Assembly (NCBI RefSeq): GCF_010894475.1
Contig: NZ_JAAIYB010000033.1
Span: 1-34,931 of the forward strand
Direction of reading: 5' to 3'
DNA length: 34,931 bases
From: Myxococcus vastator
GTDB lineage: Bacteria > Myxococcota > Myxococcia > Myxococcales > Myxococcaceae
The notes under the pieces: generated by a model
Seen by the model: only the letters and a program-made list of their open reading frames with translations
Told to the model about the DNA's origin: nothing
Databases searched by the model: none
In this document: piece after piece, positions 1 to 9,756 of the stretch
Position numbering within the stretch: position 1 is the stretch's first letter
How the letters are laid out: each line of letters starts with the position of its first letter
Position numbers and translations under genes: made by a program

Positions 1-411
1 GAGCTGCTCCCCGTGGTGGTGACGTGGAACCGGGGGCGGCTCGCGCCGCTCGCCGGGGCGCCCCTGGAGGACGCGCGCGTCACCGTGGTGGAGCTCGACG
101 TGGGCAAGCACATGGCCCGTCAGTCCGGCGCGTATGACGCCATCCTGCTGGACGTGGACAACGGCCCCACCGCCCTCACCCACCCCGACAACCACGGCCT
201 CTACGGGCGCGTGGGGCTGGCCCACGCCGTCCAGGCGCTGCGGCCGGGAGGCGTCCTGGGCGTGTGGAGCGCCGGGCCCTCCCCCGCCTTCGAGCGCCGC
301 ATGGAGCAGGCGGGCTTCACCGTCCAGGTGCTGCACCCGGCGGCCCATGGCACCCAGGGGACGCGGCATACCCTGTTCATGGGCAAGCGGAGGCCCCAGG
401 GACGGCGTTAG
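1..411 (+). CDS. Spermidine synthase-like protein, C-terminal part
   Basis: The reading frame is open from the first base, so the gene begins upstream and only its last 136 codons are here. The visible part looks like the C-terminal half of a Rossmann-fold aminopropyltransferase-type (SpeE-like) methyltransferase domain. It has an acidic strand (VTVVELDVG), then [11 protein letters not shown], the place where spermidine synthases carry the catalytic-loop Asp, then [27 protein letters not shown], the usual strand-helix ending. Many bacterial proteins of this type are not true spermidine synthases, so substrate is not assigned. The stop codon overlaps the ribosome binding site of the next gene, which suggests co-transcription. 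The fold is likely; the reaction is unknown. Confidence 0.75.
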   Translation, partial: ELLPVVVTWNRGRLAPLAGAPLEDARVTVVELDVGKHMARQSGAYDAILLDVDNGPTALTHPDNHGLYGRVGLAHAVQALRPGGVLGVWSAGPSPAFERRMEQAGFTVQVLHPAAHGTQGTRHTLFMGKRRPQGRR

Positions 412-421
412 GAGGGGCCTC

Positions 422-1423
422 ATGATTCCTTTCTCCGTCCTCGACCTCTCGCCCGTCACGCAGGGCTCCACCGCGGCAGACGCGCTCCGGAACACGCTCG
501 ACCTGGCGCGGCACGCGGAGGACTGGGGCTTCAAGCGCTTCTGGCTGGCCGAGCACCACAACATGACGGGCATCGCCAGCGCGGCGACGTCCGTGGTCAT
601 CGGCTACGTGGCCGGGGGGACGAAGCACATCCGGGTGGGCTCGGGCGGCGTCATGCTGCCCAACCACGCGCCGCTGGTCATCGCGGAGCAGTTCGGCACG
701 CTGGAGACGCTCTATCCGGGGCGCATCGACCTGGGGCTCGGCCGGGCGCCGGGCACGGACATGCTGACGGCGCGGGCCCTGCGGCGGGACCTGGCGGCGA
801 GCGCGGACACGTTCCCCCAGGACGTCGTGGAGCTGAAGTCCTTCTTCGAGCCCACCGAGCCGGGCCAGCTCATCCAGGCGGTGCCGGGCGCGGGCCTGCG
901 GGTGCCCATCTGGCTGCTCGGCTCCAGCCTGTTCAGCGCGCAGCTCGCGGCGATGCTGGGCCTGCCGTTCGCCTTCGCCTCCCACTTCGCGCCGGATGCC
1001 CTGCTGCAGGCCCTGGACATCTACCGGGAGCGCTTCAAGCCGTCCGAGTCGCTCCAGCGGCCGTATGCCATGGCGTGTGTGAATGTCTTCGCGGCGGAGA
1101 CGGACAAGGAGGCGCAGCGCCTCTTCACCTCCGTGCAGCAGCAGTTCGTCCGCCTGCGCCGCGGCACACCCGGTCAGCTCCCGCCTCCGGTGGATGACAT
1201 CGACGCGGTGGCCTCTCCGGTGGACCGCGCGAGCGCGGACCATGCGCTGAAGTACTCCGTCATCGGCGCGCCCGACACCGTTGAGCAGGGCCTGGCGGCG
1301 TTCATCCGCCTCACGCGAGTCGATGAGCTGATGGTGACGGGAATGGTCTACGACCCCGCCGCGCGGCTGCGCTCCTTCGAGCTGACGGCGCAGGCGCACG
1401 CGCGGCTCGCAGCGGCGGAGTGA
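422..1423 (+). CDS. Luciferase-like flavin-dependent monooxygenase (LLM class)
   Basis: 333-residue cytoplasmic TIM-barrel protein of the bacterial luciferase-like superfamily, which uses reduced FMN (or F420 in some members) and O2 to oxidise small molecules. The start gives [16 protein letters not shown], the standard N-terminus of the YhbW-like subgroup. It is followed by [18 protein letters not shown] (about residues 29-46), then [20 protein letters not shown] and [17 protein letters not shown], the conserved flavin-pocket segments. Length is normal for the single-subunit subgroup. The ATG at 422 follows a GGAGGGG ribosome binding site at 411-417 that overlaps the upstream stop, so the two genes are probably coupled. 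Superfamily is sure; substrate cannot be told from sequence. Confidence 0.9.
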   Translation: MIPFSVLDLSPVTQGSTAADALRNTLDLARHAEDWGFKRFWLAEHHNMTGIASAATSVVIGYVAGGTKHIRVGSGGVMLPNHAPLVIAEQFGTLETLYPGRIDLGLGRAPGTDMLTARALRRDLAASADTFPQDVVELKSFFEPTEPGQLIQAVPGAGLRVPIWLLGSSLFSAQLAAMLGLPFAFASHFAPDALLQALDIYRERFKPSESLQRPYAMACVNVFAAETDKEAQRLFTSVQQQFVRLRRGTPGQLPPPVDDIDAVASPVDRASADHALKYSVIGAPDTVEQGLAAFIRLTRVDELMVTGMVYDPAARLRSFELTAQAHARLAAAE

Positions 1424-1439
1424 GCCCGCCGCTCGGGCT

Positions 1440-1490
1440 TGTAACGGCGCTGGGTACAGCCAACGCCCGTTTGTAACGAGCCGCGCTACA
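1440..1490. promoter_or_regulatory. Tandem TGTA-N11-TACA inverted repeats (candidate operator)
   Basis: Two copies of the same 19-bp dyad lie between the monooxygenase and the lipoprotein gene: TGTA at 1440-1443 with TACA at 1455-1458, and TGTA at 1472-1475 with TACA at 1487-1490. Each copy is preceded by T and continues AACG after TGT. The copies start 32 bp apart, about three helical turns, so two dimers would bind the same DNA face. They sit 120-170 bp upstream of the lipoprotein start. The regulator is unknown and no gene for it is adjacent. Confidence 0.4.
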
Positions 1491-1609
1491 CCTCGACGCG
1501 CGCCGCCCCTCTGACACCGAGTGCGGGCACGCCGCGTCCGCAGTGGCGTGAACGGTGCATTGCGGCGGGGGTGCAACACCCCATCCACAACGCACCGAGG
1601 TAGGACATC

Positions 1610-2437
1610 ATGGAGATGAAGATGACGAGCCGCCTGCTGGCAGTCGCGATGCTGAGCGTCGCAGCCGGATGTCAGGGGGACGAGGCACAGGACTCCGCGA
1701 GCATGGCCGCCGCCGAGTCCAACGCGCAGAGCGGCTGTGTGACGCGCTTCGACGGCGTCACCCACTGCCCGACGGGCGCGGCGGAGCTGAAGGCGACGGA
1801 GTCGGGCATCAGCGTCTCCGGGCTGGAGAACGTGAAGTCGGACGGCGTGGCCAGCCGCTTCCAGCGGGCGTCGTCGTGGTCGCAGACGACGGGCATCAAC
1901 TTCGGCGGCAACCGCGGGGGCCTGCACCTGGCCGCGCGCTCCGGGGACCAGGTGGTCAGCACCCTGCAGGTCAGCGCGGGCCGCGAGCCGGGCTCGGTGC
2001 AGGTGACGCCGAACTTCACCGGCGCGCCGGGCGGCTCGAACTACCGGATGAACGTCTACCGTGACGGCCAGCTGCAGGGTTCGACGACGAACCCCGCCGC
2101 GCAGATGATCATCTTCTACAACTGGTGGGACTTCATCCGTTACCTCGTCGCGCACGCGGACTTCTTCCAGATTGACATCATCATCTGGAAGAACGGCGTG
2201 GCGCAGATGGCGGAGCCGTCCAACGTGGGCGCCTGCGGGTGGCGGCTGCGCGCGGATGACCGCGAATTCAAGGTCCAGCTCGCGGACGGCACCACCGTCA
2301 GCGGTGACGAGGTGGAGTTCATCGAGGAGATTGAGAACGGCCACTACCCGTACAACCTCTTCACGGGGATTGACGTGAACGCCGCCGCCAAGGAGTTCAC
2401 CATCCTCGGCGAGACGATTGTCGCGGGCAGCAAGTAG
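1610..2437 (+). CDS. Putative lipoprotein of unknown function
   Basis: 275-residue protein that I do not recognise. It begins with a short basic region and a hydrophobic stretch ending in SVAAGC, a type II signal peptide with lipidation expected at Cys21; the mature chain starts CQGDEAQDS, so it is probably anchored in an outer or periplasmic membrane leaflet. The mature part is rich in Gly, Ser and Asn. Around residues 169-196 there is an unusually aromatic stretch (FYNWWDF, then FFQIDIIIW), and near the C-terminus acidic segments such as EVEFIEEIENG. Cysteines at about 44 and 56 and in a GACGW segment could form disulphides. ATGs at 1610, 1616 and 1622 are all possible; 1610 has a GAGG-containing purine stretch at 1597-1600. 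Two hairpins follow directly, so it is probably transcribed alone. Confidence 0.7.
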   Translation: MEMKMTSRLLAVAMLSVAAGCQGDEAQDSASMAAAESNAQSGCVTRFDGVTHCPTGAAELKATESGISVSGLENVKSDGVASRFQRASSWSQTTGINFGGNRGGLHLAARSGDQVVSTLQVSAGREPGSVQVTPNFTGAPGGSNYRMNVYRDGQLQGSTTNPAAQMIIFYNWWDFIRYLVAHADFFQIDIIIWKNGVAQMAEPSNVGACGWRLRADDREFKVQLADGTTVSGDEVEFIEEIENGHYPYNLFTGIDVNAAAKEFTILGETIVAGSK

Positions 2438-2444
2438 GCTGCCT

Positions 2445-2465
2445 TGCCCGTGCCACGCACGGGCA
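2445..2465. terminator. Perfect 9-bp hairpin after the lipoprotein gene
   Basis: TGCCCGTGC (2445-2453), loop CAC, GCACGGGCA (2457-2465), starting 8 bases after the stop codon. There is no T-run, as is usual in very GC-rich genomes. Probably an intrinsic-type terminator or an mRNA 3' end. Confidence 0.55.
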
Positions 2466-2469
2466 GCTC

Positions 2470-2497
2470 CCCGGGCAGGGAAGCCGTCCTGCCCGGG
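2470..2497. terminator. Second perfect hairpin, 10-bp stem
   Basis: CCCGGGCAGG (2470-2479), 8-base loop, CCTGCCCGGG (2488-2497). It follows the first hairpin by four bases and lies 48 bases upstream of the cytochrome gene. Together they would form a double terminator; no T-run is seen. Confidence 0.55.
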
Positions 2498-2544
2498 ACC
2501 CCTCATGCAGTCCGTTCCATCCCGGGCCTTCTGGAGTCTCTTCG

Positions 2545-3933
<1,389 letters not shown>

Positions 3934-3954
3934 GCGGCCCCACCGCGCCTCGCG

Positions 3955-5283
3955 TCAGGAGGCCGCGACACCGGAGGCGTCACCGTCCCCGGCCAGGCGT
4001 CGCAGGGGCTGGGCCTTTCCATACGTGAGCGAGCGCCACAGCCACTCCGCGGGACCGAAGCGGAAGCGCGCCAGCCACAGGTGGCTGAGCACCATCTGCG
4101 CCGCGAAGACGACGCAGCAGATGACCACGATGCGCGACGGGGGCAGCTTGCCGATGAAGCCCAGGCCCCAGCCGTCATAAATCCAGATGCTCACCGCGGA
4201 CTGCATCAGGTAGTTCGTCAGCGCCATGCGGCCCACCGGCGTCAGGACGCCCAGCCAGCGGCGCCAGCGCTCCCGCTGGAAGAGCAGCGCGAAGGCCGCC
4301 ACGTAGGCCGCGCCCATGGCGATGTAGCCCGGCTCCTGGAGGCTGTTGAGGAGCATCATCCAGGGCCCCTGCGGGTCCCACTCCAGCACGCCGGCCTTGC
4401 GCAGGCGGTACAGCACCAGCCCGCTGCCATTGATGACCAGGCCCACGGCCAGGCCCCATCCCAGAATCCGGCGCAGCAGCGCGCGGTGACGCTCCACGTC
4501 CTGCAACAGGAGCAGACGCCCCGCCAGCAGCCCCAGCAGGAAGCGGCCCAGGATGAGGCTCATCCAGAGCACGCGCCGGAAGCCGCCGCCCATGTTCTCC
4601 AGGAAGAAGCGCGCGTTGCCCGCCTGCGCCGTCCAGAACGACTCGCTCGACAGCGCCAGCAGGGTGTCGGCCTTCAAGGCCAGGTCCCTGGCCCGGCTGG
4701 CCTTCGCCGCCTCGGCCGCGGCCTCCGCGCCGTGCAGCAGGATGGGCGTGTAGCGAATGGCGGCGGGGACCAGGAACGGCATCACCGTGACAAGCCCCAG
4801 CGCCCAGAACAGCACCGTGCGGTGGGCGCGGGCCCGGAAGGCCAGCAGCAGGAAGCCCACCATCGCGTAGGTGTGGAGGATGTCGCCCGTCCACAACAAC
4901 AGCGCGTGCGCCAGGCCGATGCCGAAGAGCACCAGCAGCCGCCGGCTGAAGAGCGGCACGGCGGAGACGCCCCGAACCTCCGCGCGGGCGAGCTGGATGG
5001 AGAAGCCCAGGCCGAAGAGGAACGAGAAGATGGTGACGAACTTCTGCGTCACGAAGAGCTGATAGACGGAGCCGACCACCTGCTCCAGCAGCGGGACGTA
5101 CAGCGCGGACGCGGCCTCCGGGGGCATGAAGGCCCGACCACTCAGCCACATGAGGCTGTTGGACACGAAGACGCCCCACAGCGCGAAGCCGCGCAGGGCG
5201 TCCAGCAGGACGACTCGCTCGGAGGCATCCACCGGACGCGCCCCGGGCAGGGCGGCCTCCGCGGGAGAACCAGATTCGGACAT
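3955..5283 (-). CDS. DUF418 (YeiB-type) integral membrane protein
   Basis: 442-residue inner-membrane protein with about ten hydrophobic segments. The N-terminal membrane segment carries the family pattern LDALRGFALWGVFVSNS. The C-terminal DUF418 domain shows GRMALTNYLMQSAVS and later LWLARFRFGPAEWLWRSLTYG. Relatives are acyltransferase-3-like membrane proteins proposed to act in transport or envelope modification; none has a settled function that I know. ATG 5283 is chosen because the frame upstream looks non-coding. The nearest purine-rich ribosome-binding-like sequence (GAGGAGG, about 5304-5310) is too far away to be convincing. It is convergent with the cytochrome gene (21 bases between stops) and divergent from the amidohydrolase gene. 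Confidence 0.9.
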   Translation of the reverse strand: MSESGSPAEAALPGARPVDASERVVLLDALRGFALWGVFVSNSLMWLSGRAFMPPEAASALYVPLLEQVVGSVYQLFVTQKFVTIFSFLFGLGFSIQLARAEVRGVSAVPLFSRRLLVLFGIGLAHALLLWTGDILHTYAMVGFLLLAFRARAHRTVLFWALGLVTVMPFLVPAAIRYTPILLHGAEAAAEAAKASRARDLALKADTLLALSSESFWTAQAGNARFFLENMGGGFRRVLWMSLILGRFLLGLLAGRLLLLQDVERHRALLRRILGWGLAVGLVINGSGLVLYRLRKAGVLEWDPQGPWMMLLNSLQEPGYIAMGAAYVAAFALLFQRERWRRWLGVLTPVGRMALTNYLMQSAVSIWIYDGWGLGFIGKLPPSRIVVICCVVFAAQMVLSHLWLARFRFGPAEWLWRSLTYGKAQPLRRLAGDGDASGVAAS

Positions 5284-5394
5284 GCGTGAAGCAGACGCGC
5301 TCTGCCTCCTCGCCGTCAATCCCACACATCCATGGACGGCGGGACCCGCGGGCCTGTCCCCTCCCGGCACGTCAGGTGTGCTGTAGTGGCCCCC

Positions 5395-6708
5395 GTGAAG
5401 ACCTCTCACCTGCTCCCCCTGCTGCTCATCTCACTGGCCGCGCCCGGTGGCCTCGCGCTCGCCGCGGAGACACCGCCCGTGCTGGGTGGGCTCGACGCGC
5501 TCTACCCCTCCCTGGACGCGCTCTACCGCGACCTGCACCAGACGCCGGAGCTGTCCAACCAGGAAGCCAGGACGGCGGCGAAGCTGGCCGAGCGCCTGCG
5601 CAAGCTCGGCTTCGAGGTGACACCCAAGGTGGGCGGGCACGGCATCGTGGCCCTGCTGCGCAACGGACAGGGGCCCACGGTGATGCTGCGCGCGGACCTG
5701 GACGCGCTGCCCGTCCAGGAGAAGACGGGCCTGCCCTACGCGAGCAAGCAGACGGTGAAGGACGCCGCGGGCACGACGACCTCCGTGATGCACGCGTGTG
5801 GCCATGACGTGCACATGACGTCATTGCTGGGGACGGCCACGCTGCTGGCCCGCGCGAAGGACCGGTGGCGAGGCACGCTGATGCTGGTGGGCCAGCCCGC
5901 GGAAGAAGTGGGCGCGGGCGCTCGGCGGATGCTCCAGGACGGCCTCTTCAAGCGCTTCCCCAAGCCGGACTTCGCGGTGGCGCTCCACGTCAACACCGCC
6001 GCGGCGGGCACGGTGGAGTTCACCCCCGGCTATGCCATGGCCAGCGTGGACTCCGTTGAAGTCACCCTGCATGGCAAGGGAGGCCACGGCGCCTATCCCC
6101 ACACCACCGTGGACCCGGTGGTGATGGCGGCGCGCGTCGTGCTGTCGCTCCAGACGCTCGTCAGCCGCGAGAAGAACCCGCTGGAGCCCGCGGTGGTGAC
6201 GGTCGGCGCCATCCACGGCGGCACCAAGCACAACATCATCCCCGATGACGTGAAGCTCCACCTCACCGTGCGCTCGTACAAGCCCGAGGTCCGCAAGGCC
6301 CTGCTGGACGGCATCGAGCGCATCGCCAAGGCGGAGGCCATGGCCTCCGGCGCGCCCCGGCCGCCCGAGGTCACCATCACCGAGGGCACGCCCTCCACCT
6401 TCAACGACCCCGCCCTCACGCGGCGGCTGGTGGGCGCGGTGTCCCGCGTCCTGGGCGAGCAGAACCTCCAGGAGGCGCCGCCCGTCATGGGCGGCGAGGA
6501 CTTCTCCGAATATGGGCGAGCAGGCGTTCCCGCCGTGATGCTCTGGCTCGGCTCCACCGAGCCGCGGCGATACGCCCAGGCGAAGGCCGCGGGGACGGCG
6601 CTGCCGTCGATGCACTCGCCGCTCTTCGCGCCGGACCGCGAGCGCACGCTGCGCACGGGCGTCACCACGTTGACCACCGCCGCCCTGGAGTTGTTCGACA
6701 AACCCTGA
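5395..6708 (+). CDS. Secreted M20D-family amidohydrolase (hippurate hydrolase-like)
   Basis: 437-residue zinc/manganese peptidase-family amidohydrolase that splits N-acyl or N-aminoacyl amides. GTG 5395 is chosen because it gives a clean signal peptide (KTSHLLPLLLISLAAPGGLALAAE, cleavage near residue 24), so the enzyme acts outside the cytoplasm. Metal ligands and the catalytic Glu are in place: Asp in RADLDALP, HACGHDVH (residues 133-140, with Cys135 the usual metal-bridging Cys of M20D), and QPAEE (167-171). A dimerisation lid domain follows, beginning near VTLHGKGGHGAYPH, and GGEDFSEYG near the end brings the last ligands. Length fits the family. An earlier in-frame ATG at 5332 would bury the signal peptide and is less likely. 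Substrate is unknown; relatives act on hippurate, auxin conjugates or acyl amino acids. Confidence 0.9.
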   Translation: MKTSHLLPLLLISLAAPGGLALAAETPPVLGGLDALYPSLDALYRDLHQTPELSNQEARTAAKLAERLRKLGFEVTPKVGGHGIVALLRNGQGPTVMLRADLDALPVQEKTGLPYASKQTVKDAAGTTTSVMHACGHDVHMTSLLGTATLLARAKDRWRGTLMLVGQPAEEVGAGARRMLQDGLFKRFPKPDFAVALHVNTAAAGTVEFTPGYAMASVDSVEVTLHGKGGHGAYPHTTVDPVVMAARVVLSLQTLVSREKNPLEPAVVTVGAIHGGTKHNIIPDDVKLHLTVRSYKPEVRKALLDGIERIAKAEAMASGAPRPPEVTITEGTPSTFNDPALTRRLVGAVSRVLGEQNLQEAPPVMGGEDFSEYGRAGVPAVMLWLGSTEPRRYAQAKAAGTALPSMHSPLFAPDRERTLRTGVTTLTTAALELFDKP

Positions 6709-6740
6709 AGGCCAGGAAGCGCGCGGCGCCTTGCACCCGG

Positions 6741-6760
6741 GCCGCCCCCTGCTCGGCGGC
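6741..6760. terminator. GC-rich hairpin downstream of the amidohydrolase gene
   Basis: GCCGCC (6741-6746), 8-base loop, GGCGGC (6755-6760), 32 bases after the stop codon. The stem is short and there is no T-run, so this is a weak call. Confidence 0.3.
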
Positions 6761-6786
6761 GGAGCGCGCGAGACGCCCGCGCTGAT

Positions 6787-6816
6787 TTGACTCGGGGGAA
6801 TACGAAACCGTAGACA
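6787..6816 (+). promoter_or_regulatory. Possible sigma-70-type promoter of the MYXO-CTERM lipoprotein gene
   Basis: TTGACT (6787-6792), an 18-base spacer that is AT-richer than its surroundings, and TAGACA (6811-6816). It would place a start about 17 bases before the ATG at 6841. The -35 matches well and the -10 matches only three of six, so this is a prediction by eye. Confidence 0.3.
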
Positions 6817-6840
6817 GGCCTCCTCTCGCATCGCGACAGG

Positions 6841-9078
6841 ATGTCCTCCTTGCTCAATCGCAACCATTCCCTGCGAGCCCTGCTGGGGGCTTCGCTGTGG
6901 TGGCTCGTCTCCGGCTGCCAGTCCGAGGCCTTCGTCAGTCACGAAGGCACCGTCCGCAGCGGCACCTCCGTCCCGCTGAGCCTCCAGGTCGCCTTCGGGC
7001 CCGGGGAGACCTCCGCACGCACCGGACAGCTGGTGGCCTGCCTCGCCCTGCCTCAGGGCTGGCAAGCGCCGGGCGGCAGCTACACCCACGCCGACTCGGC
7101 GGCCACCGCCGCGCGACCCGGCGGCCCGGAGCTCTCCGCCGAGGCCCAGGCCGCCTGGCCGGTCGACGGCGCCACCTGGCACTGCCTGGTGTCGGAAGAC
7201 GTGACCACGACGAACCAGGAGGTCCAAGCAGCCGCGCAGCTCACGCTCCCCGTGCCCGCGGTAGCCCAGGGGACCTACCGGGTGCGGTACCAGAGCGGGT
7301 TCCGCGATGTCACGCCTCCGGAGGAAGGGGAGCAGGCTCCGCCCTACCAGCCCACGGACTTCTCGGGACGGCTGGAGCGCCCGCTCCACGTCAACGTGGC
7401 CCCCGCCACCACCTTTGATGATTGGCAAGCGGGCGTCGCCACCGGCATCGAGGTGACACCGTCCGTGACGCATGCCTGGCACGGCAATGGGACGTTCCTG
7501 GCGGCGGCCACGGGCAACACGGAGCTGCTGCGCTCCCCGGACGGGCGCCAGTGGACGGGCTTCGTTCCCGTGTCAGAGGGGACCACGTCGCCCCTCCCGC
7601 TGGAGCGGCTGGTCTACTCCCAGCGCAAGTGGTTCGGCCTGTCGAACGGGCGCATCGTCGTCTCGTCCGACAACGCGTTTACCTGGGCTCCCGCCTACCA
7701 GGACCCGGCGCCCGAGGGCGAAGCAGAAGGCCGGCGCTTCCTGGAGCTCGCGCTCAGCGGAAACCGGATGGTCGCGGTGGGCACCGCGGGCCTCATCGCC
7801 AGCTCCACGGACGGCGTGAGCTGGACCGATGAGAGCATCGACCGCGCCTATGACGTCGTGACGCTGGTGCCTGGCCAGGGCAGCTTCCTCGCCGTGGCCC
7901 ACCCGATGGCGGGCGCGCCCTCCGAGCTCCCCGTCCTCGCGCGGCCCCAGGCCGCTGGCGGCGCCTGGGAGGTGTTCCAGCCCGCCACGCTGTCCGGGCT
8001 CACCATTGCCCAGCTCACTGCTGGCAACGGCCGATTCCTCGCCTTCGTTCAGCCCCACCAGACGCCTTCGCCGGACCTGGCGCCCCAGGCGGAGGAGCCG
8101 AGGTTCGGCTTCTTCCTCTCCGAGGACCTCGGGAGCACCTGGACGTACGTGGAGGACCTCTATTACCCCGTCAACGCGCCGTCGTTCACTCCGCTGGTGG
8201 CGTTCGTGGACCTGAGCTTCGTCGTCAGCTGGACGTCCGTCGACCCGCAGAGCGTGCAGGAGCTGCCCTCGTTCGAGCTGCAGGTGTCGGCGGATGGCAA
8301 GGAGTGGACGGCGCACCCGACGGGCGCGGGCGGCAACTATGCGTCCACGGCCTTCGCCACGGGGGAGACGTCGGTGGTCGCGGTGAGCCAGCGCCGCCTG
8401 CTGGTGGCCACGCGCCGCCCCTGGCCGCTGCCCGAACTCCTCACGGAGACGCTGCCCCCCTTCCGGCTGGGCACGGCCGCCAACGTGGCGCTGAGCACGC
8501 GCGGCTCGGGCGGCCTGACGTTCGAGCTGGAGGGCACGCTGCCCTCGGGCCTGACCTTCACGCCCGCGACGGGCACCTTCACCGGCACGCCCGCGCAGTC
8601 GGGCAGCACCGCCGTCACCGTCCGGGTCCGCGACGCGCGCGGCGGTGTGGCGGCGCGCACGTACAGCGTGGACGTGGTCAGCACGCTGAGCATCTCCAGC
8701 GACGCGCTCGCGTCCGCGACCCAGGGCACCGCGTATGAGGCGCGCTTCACCGTCCAGGGCGGCCGGGCGCCGTATACGTGGAGCCTGGGCGGCGGCACCG
8801 TGCCCGGCGGCCTGACGCTTCAGCAGCGCGACGGAGCCTACGTGCTGAGCGGGATTCCGACCGCCAGCGGCACCTTCCCGCTGACGGTGCGGGTGACGGA
8901 CTCGGCGAACCAGACGGTGGAGCGGAGCGTGTCGCTGCAGGTCGCGCCCACGCCGCCTCCGACGGAGGACAAGGGCGACGCGCCCAGCGGCTGTGGTTGC
9001 AGCGGCGGCGGCGCGGGCGTCCAGGCCCTGGGGCTGGCGGCGCTGGCGCTGCTGGGCCGGGCCCGCCGCAAGCGCTGA
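6841..9078 (+). CDS. Lipoprotein with Asp-box repeats, two Ig-like domains and a MYXO-CTERM tail
   Basis: 745-residue cell-surface protein. N-terminus: hydrophobic signal ending VSGC, with lipidation expected at Cys26. The middle, about residues 190-520, has five S-x-D-x-x-x-x-W-type Asp-box motifs (SPDGRQW, SSDNAFTW, STDGVSW, SEDLGSTW, SADGKEW), the mark of a BNR/sialidase-like beta-propeller. Two putative Ig-like (He_PIG) domains follow, each with the pattern LPSGLTFTPATGTFTGTP or PGGLTLQ...LSGIPTASGTF. A Pro/Thr linker then leads to GCGCSGGG, a hydrophobic helix and the basic end RARRKR: the MYXO-CTERM sorting signal of myxobacteria. No sialidase active-site Arg triad was identified, so it is more likely a binding or structural protein than an enzyme. 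It has signals for anchoring at both ends. Confidence 0.88.
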   Translation: MSSLLNRNHSLRALLGASLWWLVSGCQSEAFVSHEGTVRSGTSVPLSLQVAFGPGETSARTGQLVACLALPQGWQAPGGSYTHADSAATAARPGGPELSAEAQAAWPVDGATWHCLVSEDVTTTNQEVQAAAQLTLPVPAVAQGTYRVRYQSGFRDVTPPEEGEQAPPYQPTDFSGRLERPLHVNVAPATTFDDWQAGVATGIEVTPSVTHAWHGNGTFLAAATGNTELLRSPDGRQWTGFVPVSEGTTSPLPLERLVYSQRKWFGLSNGRIVVSSDNAFTWAPAYQDPAPEGEAEGRRFLELALSGNRMVAVGTAGLIASSTDGVSWTDESIDRAYDVVTLVPGQGSFLAVAHPMAGAPSELPVLARPQAAGGAWEVFQPATLSGLTIAQLTAGNGRFLAFVQPHQTPSPDLAPQAEEPRFGFFLSEDLGSTWTYVEDLYYPVNAPSFTPLVAFVDLSFVVSWTSVDPQSVQELPSFELQVSADGKEWTAHPTGAGGNYASTAFATGETSVVAVSQRRLLVATRRPWPLPELLTETLPPFRLGTAANVALSTRGSGGLTFELEGTLPSGLTFTPATGTFTGTPAQSGSTAVTVRVRDARGGVAARTYSVDVVSTLSISSDALASATQGTAYEARFTVQGGRAPYTWSLGGGTVPGGLTLQQRDGAYVLSGIPTASGTFPLTVRVTDSANQTVERSVSLQVAPTPPPTEDKGDAPSGCGCSGGGAGVQALGLAALALLGRARRKR

Positions 9079-9103
9079 GCCCGACGCACCCTCATGACAA
9101 CCC

Positions 9104-9125
9104 GGCCCGCGTGGACGCGCGGGCC
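9104..9125. terminator. Bidirectional terminator hairpin between convergent genes
   Basis: GGCCCGCG (9104-9111), loop TGGACG, CGCGGGCC (9118-9125). This perfect 8-bp stem sits in the 48-bp gap between the lipoprotein stop (9078) and the sigma-factor stop (9127). Its symmetry lets it serve both strands. Confidence 0.6.
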
Positions 9126-9126
9126 G

Positions 9127-9678
9127 TCAGTTGCCCAGCCGCGTCAGCAGCCACTCCCGGACGTAGACCCAGTCACGCTTCACGGTGACGGGGGACACGC
9201 CCAGCACCGCGGCGGTGTCCAGCAGGTCCAGGCCCACGAAGTAGCGCAGCTCCAGCATGCGCGCGAGCCGCGGCTGGAACGTGTCCAGCTCCGAGAGCGC
9301 CCGGTCCAGCTCCAGCACCTCCATGCTCAAGCCCGCTGGGACATCCGCTTCCACGTCCCCCAGGCTCACCCGCTCCAGCCGGGCCTCGCGGACCTGCGCC
9401 CGGCGCAGCCGCGCCCGGTCCACCATCACCCGCCGCATGGCCTGCGCCGCGGCGCTGAAGAAGTGACGCCGCGCCTCCAGCGGGGCCCCCGCGCTGAACA
9501 GCCGCAGCCAGGCCTCCTTCACCAACCCGGCGGGTTGCAGTGACGGCGTCGAGGCCCCATCGGACATGGCCCGCTGAGCCATGTCCCCCAGCTCCTGGTA
9601 GGCCGCCGCCATCAACGCATCCCGCGCGCCCTGCTCGCCCTTGCGCGCGTGGTCCAGTAGCTCTGTCAGCTCCGACAT
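9127..9678 (-). CDS. ECF-family RNA polymerase sigma factor
   Basis: 183-residue sigma factor of the extracytoplasmic-function class. Residues 1-90 form the sigma-2 region and include the segment HFFSAAAQAMRRVMVDRARL (73-92), which marks the subgroup with the HFF..A..AMR..lvD.AR pattern (TIGR02999-like). Residues 120-180 form sigma-4, with the helix-turn-helix DLLDTAAVLGVSPVTVKRDW (151-170). Start: ATG 9678 has GGAGG 11 bases upstream; a GTG at 9684 in the same frame has the same GGAGG at a better 5-base spacing, so the protein may be two residues longer. No anti-sigma factor, sensor or obvious target is next to it, so the signal it answers is unknown. It converges with the MYXO-CTERM lipoprotein gene. 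Confidence 0.9.
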   Translation of the reverse strand: MSELTELLDHARKGEQGARDALMAAAYQELGDMAQRAMSDGASTPSLQPAGLVKEAWLRLFSAGAPLEARRHFFSAAAQAMRRVMVDRARLRRAQVREARLERVSLGDVEADVPAGLSMEVLELDRALSELDTFQPRLARMLELRYFVGLDLLDTAAVLGVSPVTVKRDWVYVREWLLTRLGN

Positions 9679-9739
9679 GCCCACATTCACCTCCAGGCCA
9701 GACGGGTCCGCCGCCCCCACAGAAACTACGCTCTCAACG

Positions 9740-9756
9740 GGAAAACTTGGAAAACT
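9740..9756. repeat. Tandem GGAAAACT direct repeat upstream of the sigma-factor gene
   Basis: GGAAAACT at 9740-9747 and again at 9749-9756, a 9-base period, 62-78 bp upstream of the sigma-factor ATG. It is an A-rich patch in a very GC-rich region. It could be a regulator site or part of an autoregulated promoter; no matching -10 could be assigned. Confidence 0.4.

Noticed and set aside
377-2506. Long open frame on the minus strand across the monooxygenase and lipoprotein genes
   Set aside because: The sequence is low-complexity, rich in Arg, His, Val and Ala, with no motif. It is the usual antisense opening of GC-rich coding DNA and covers two well-supported plus-strand genes.
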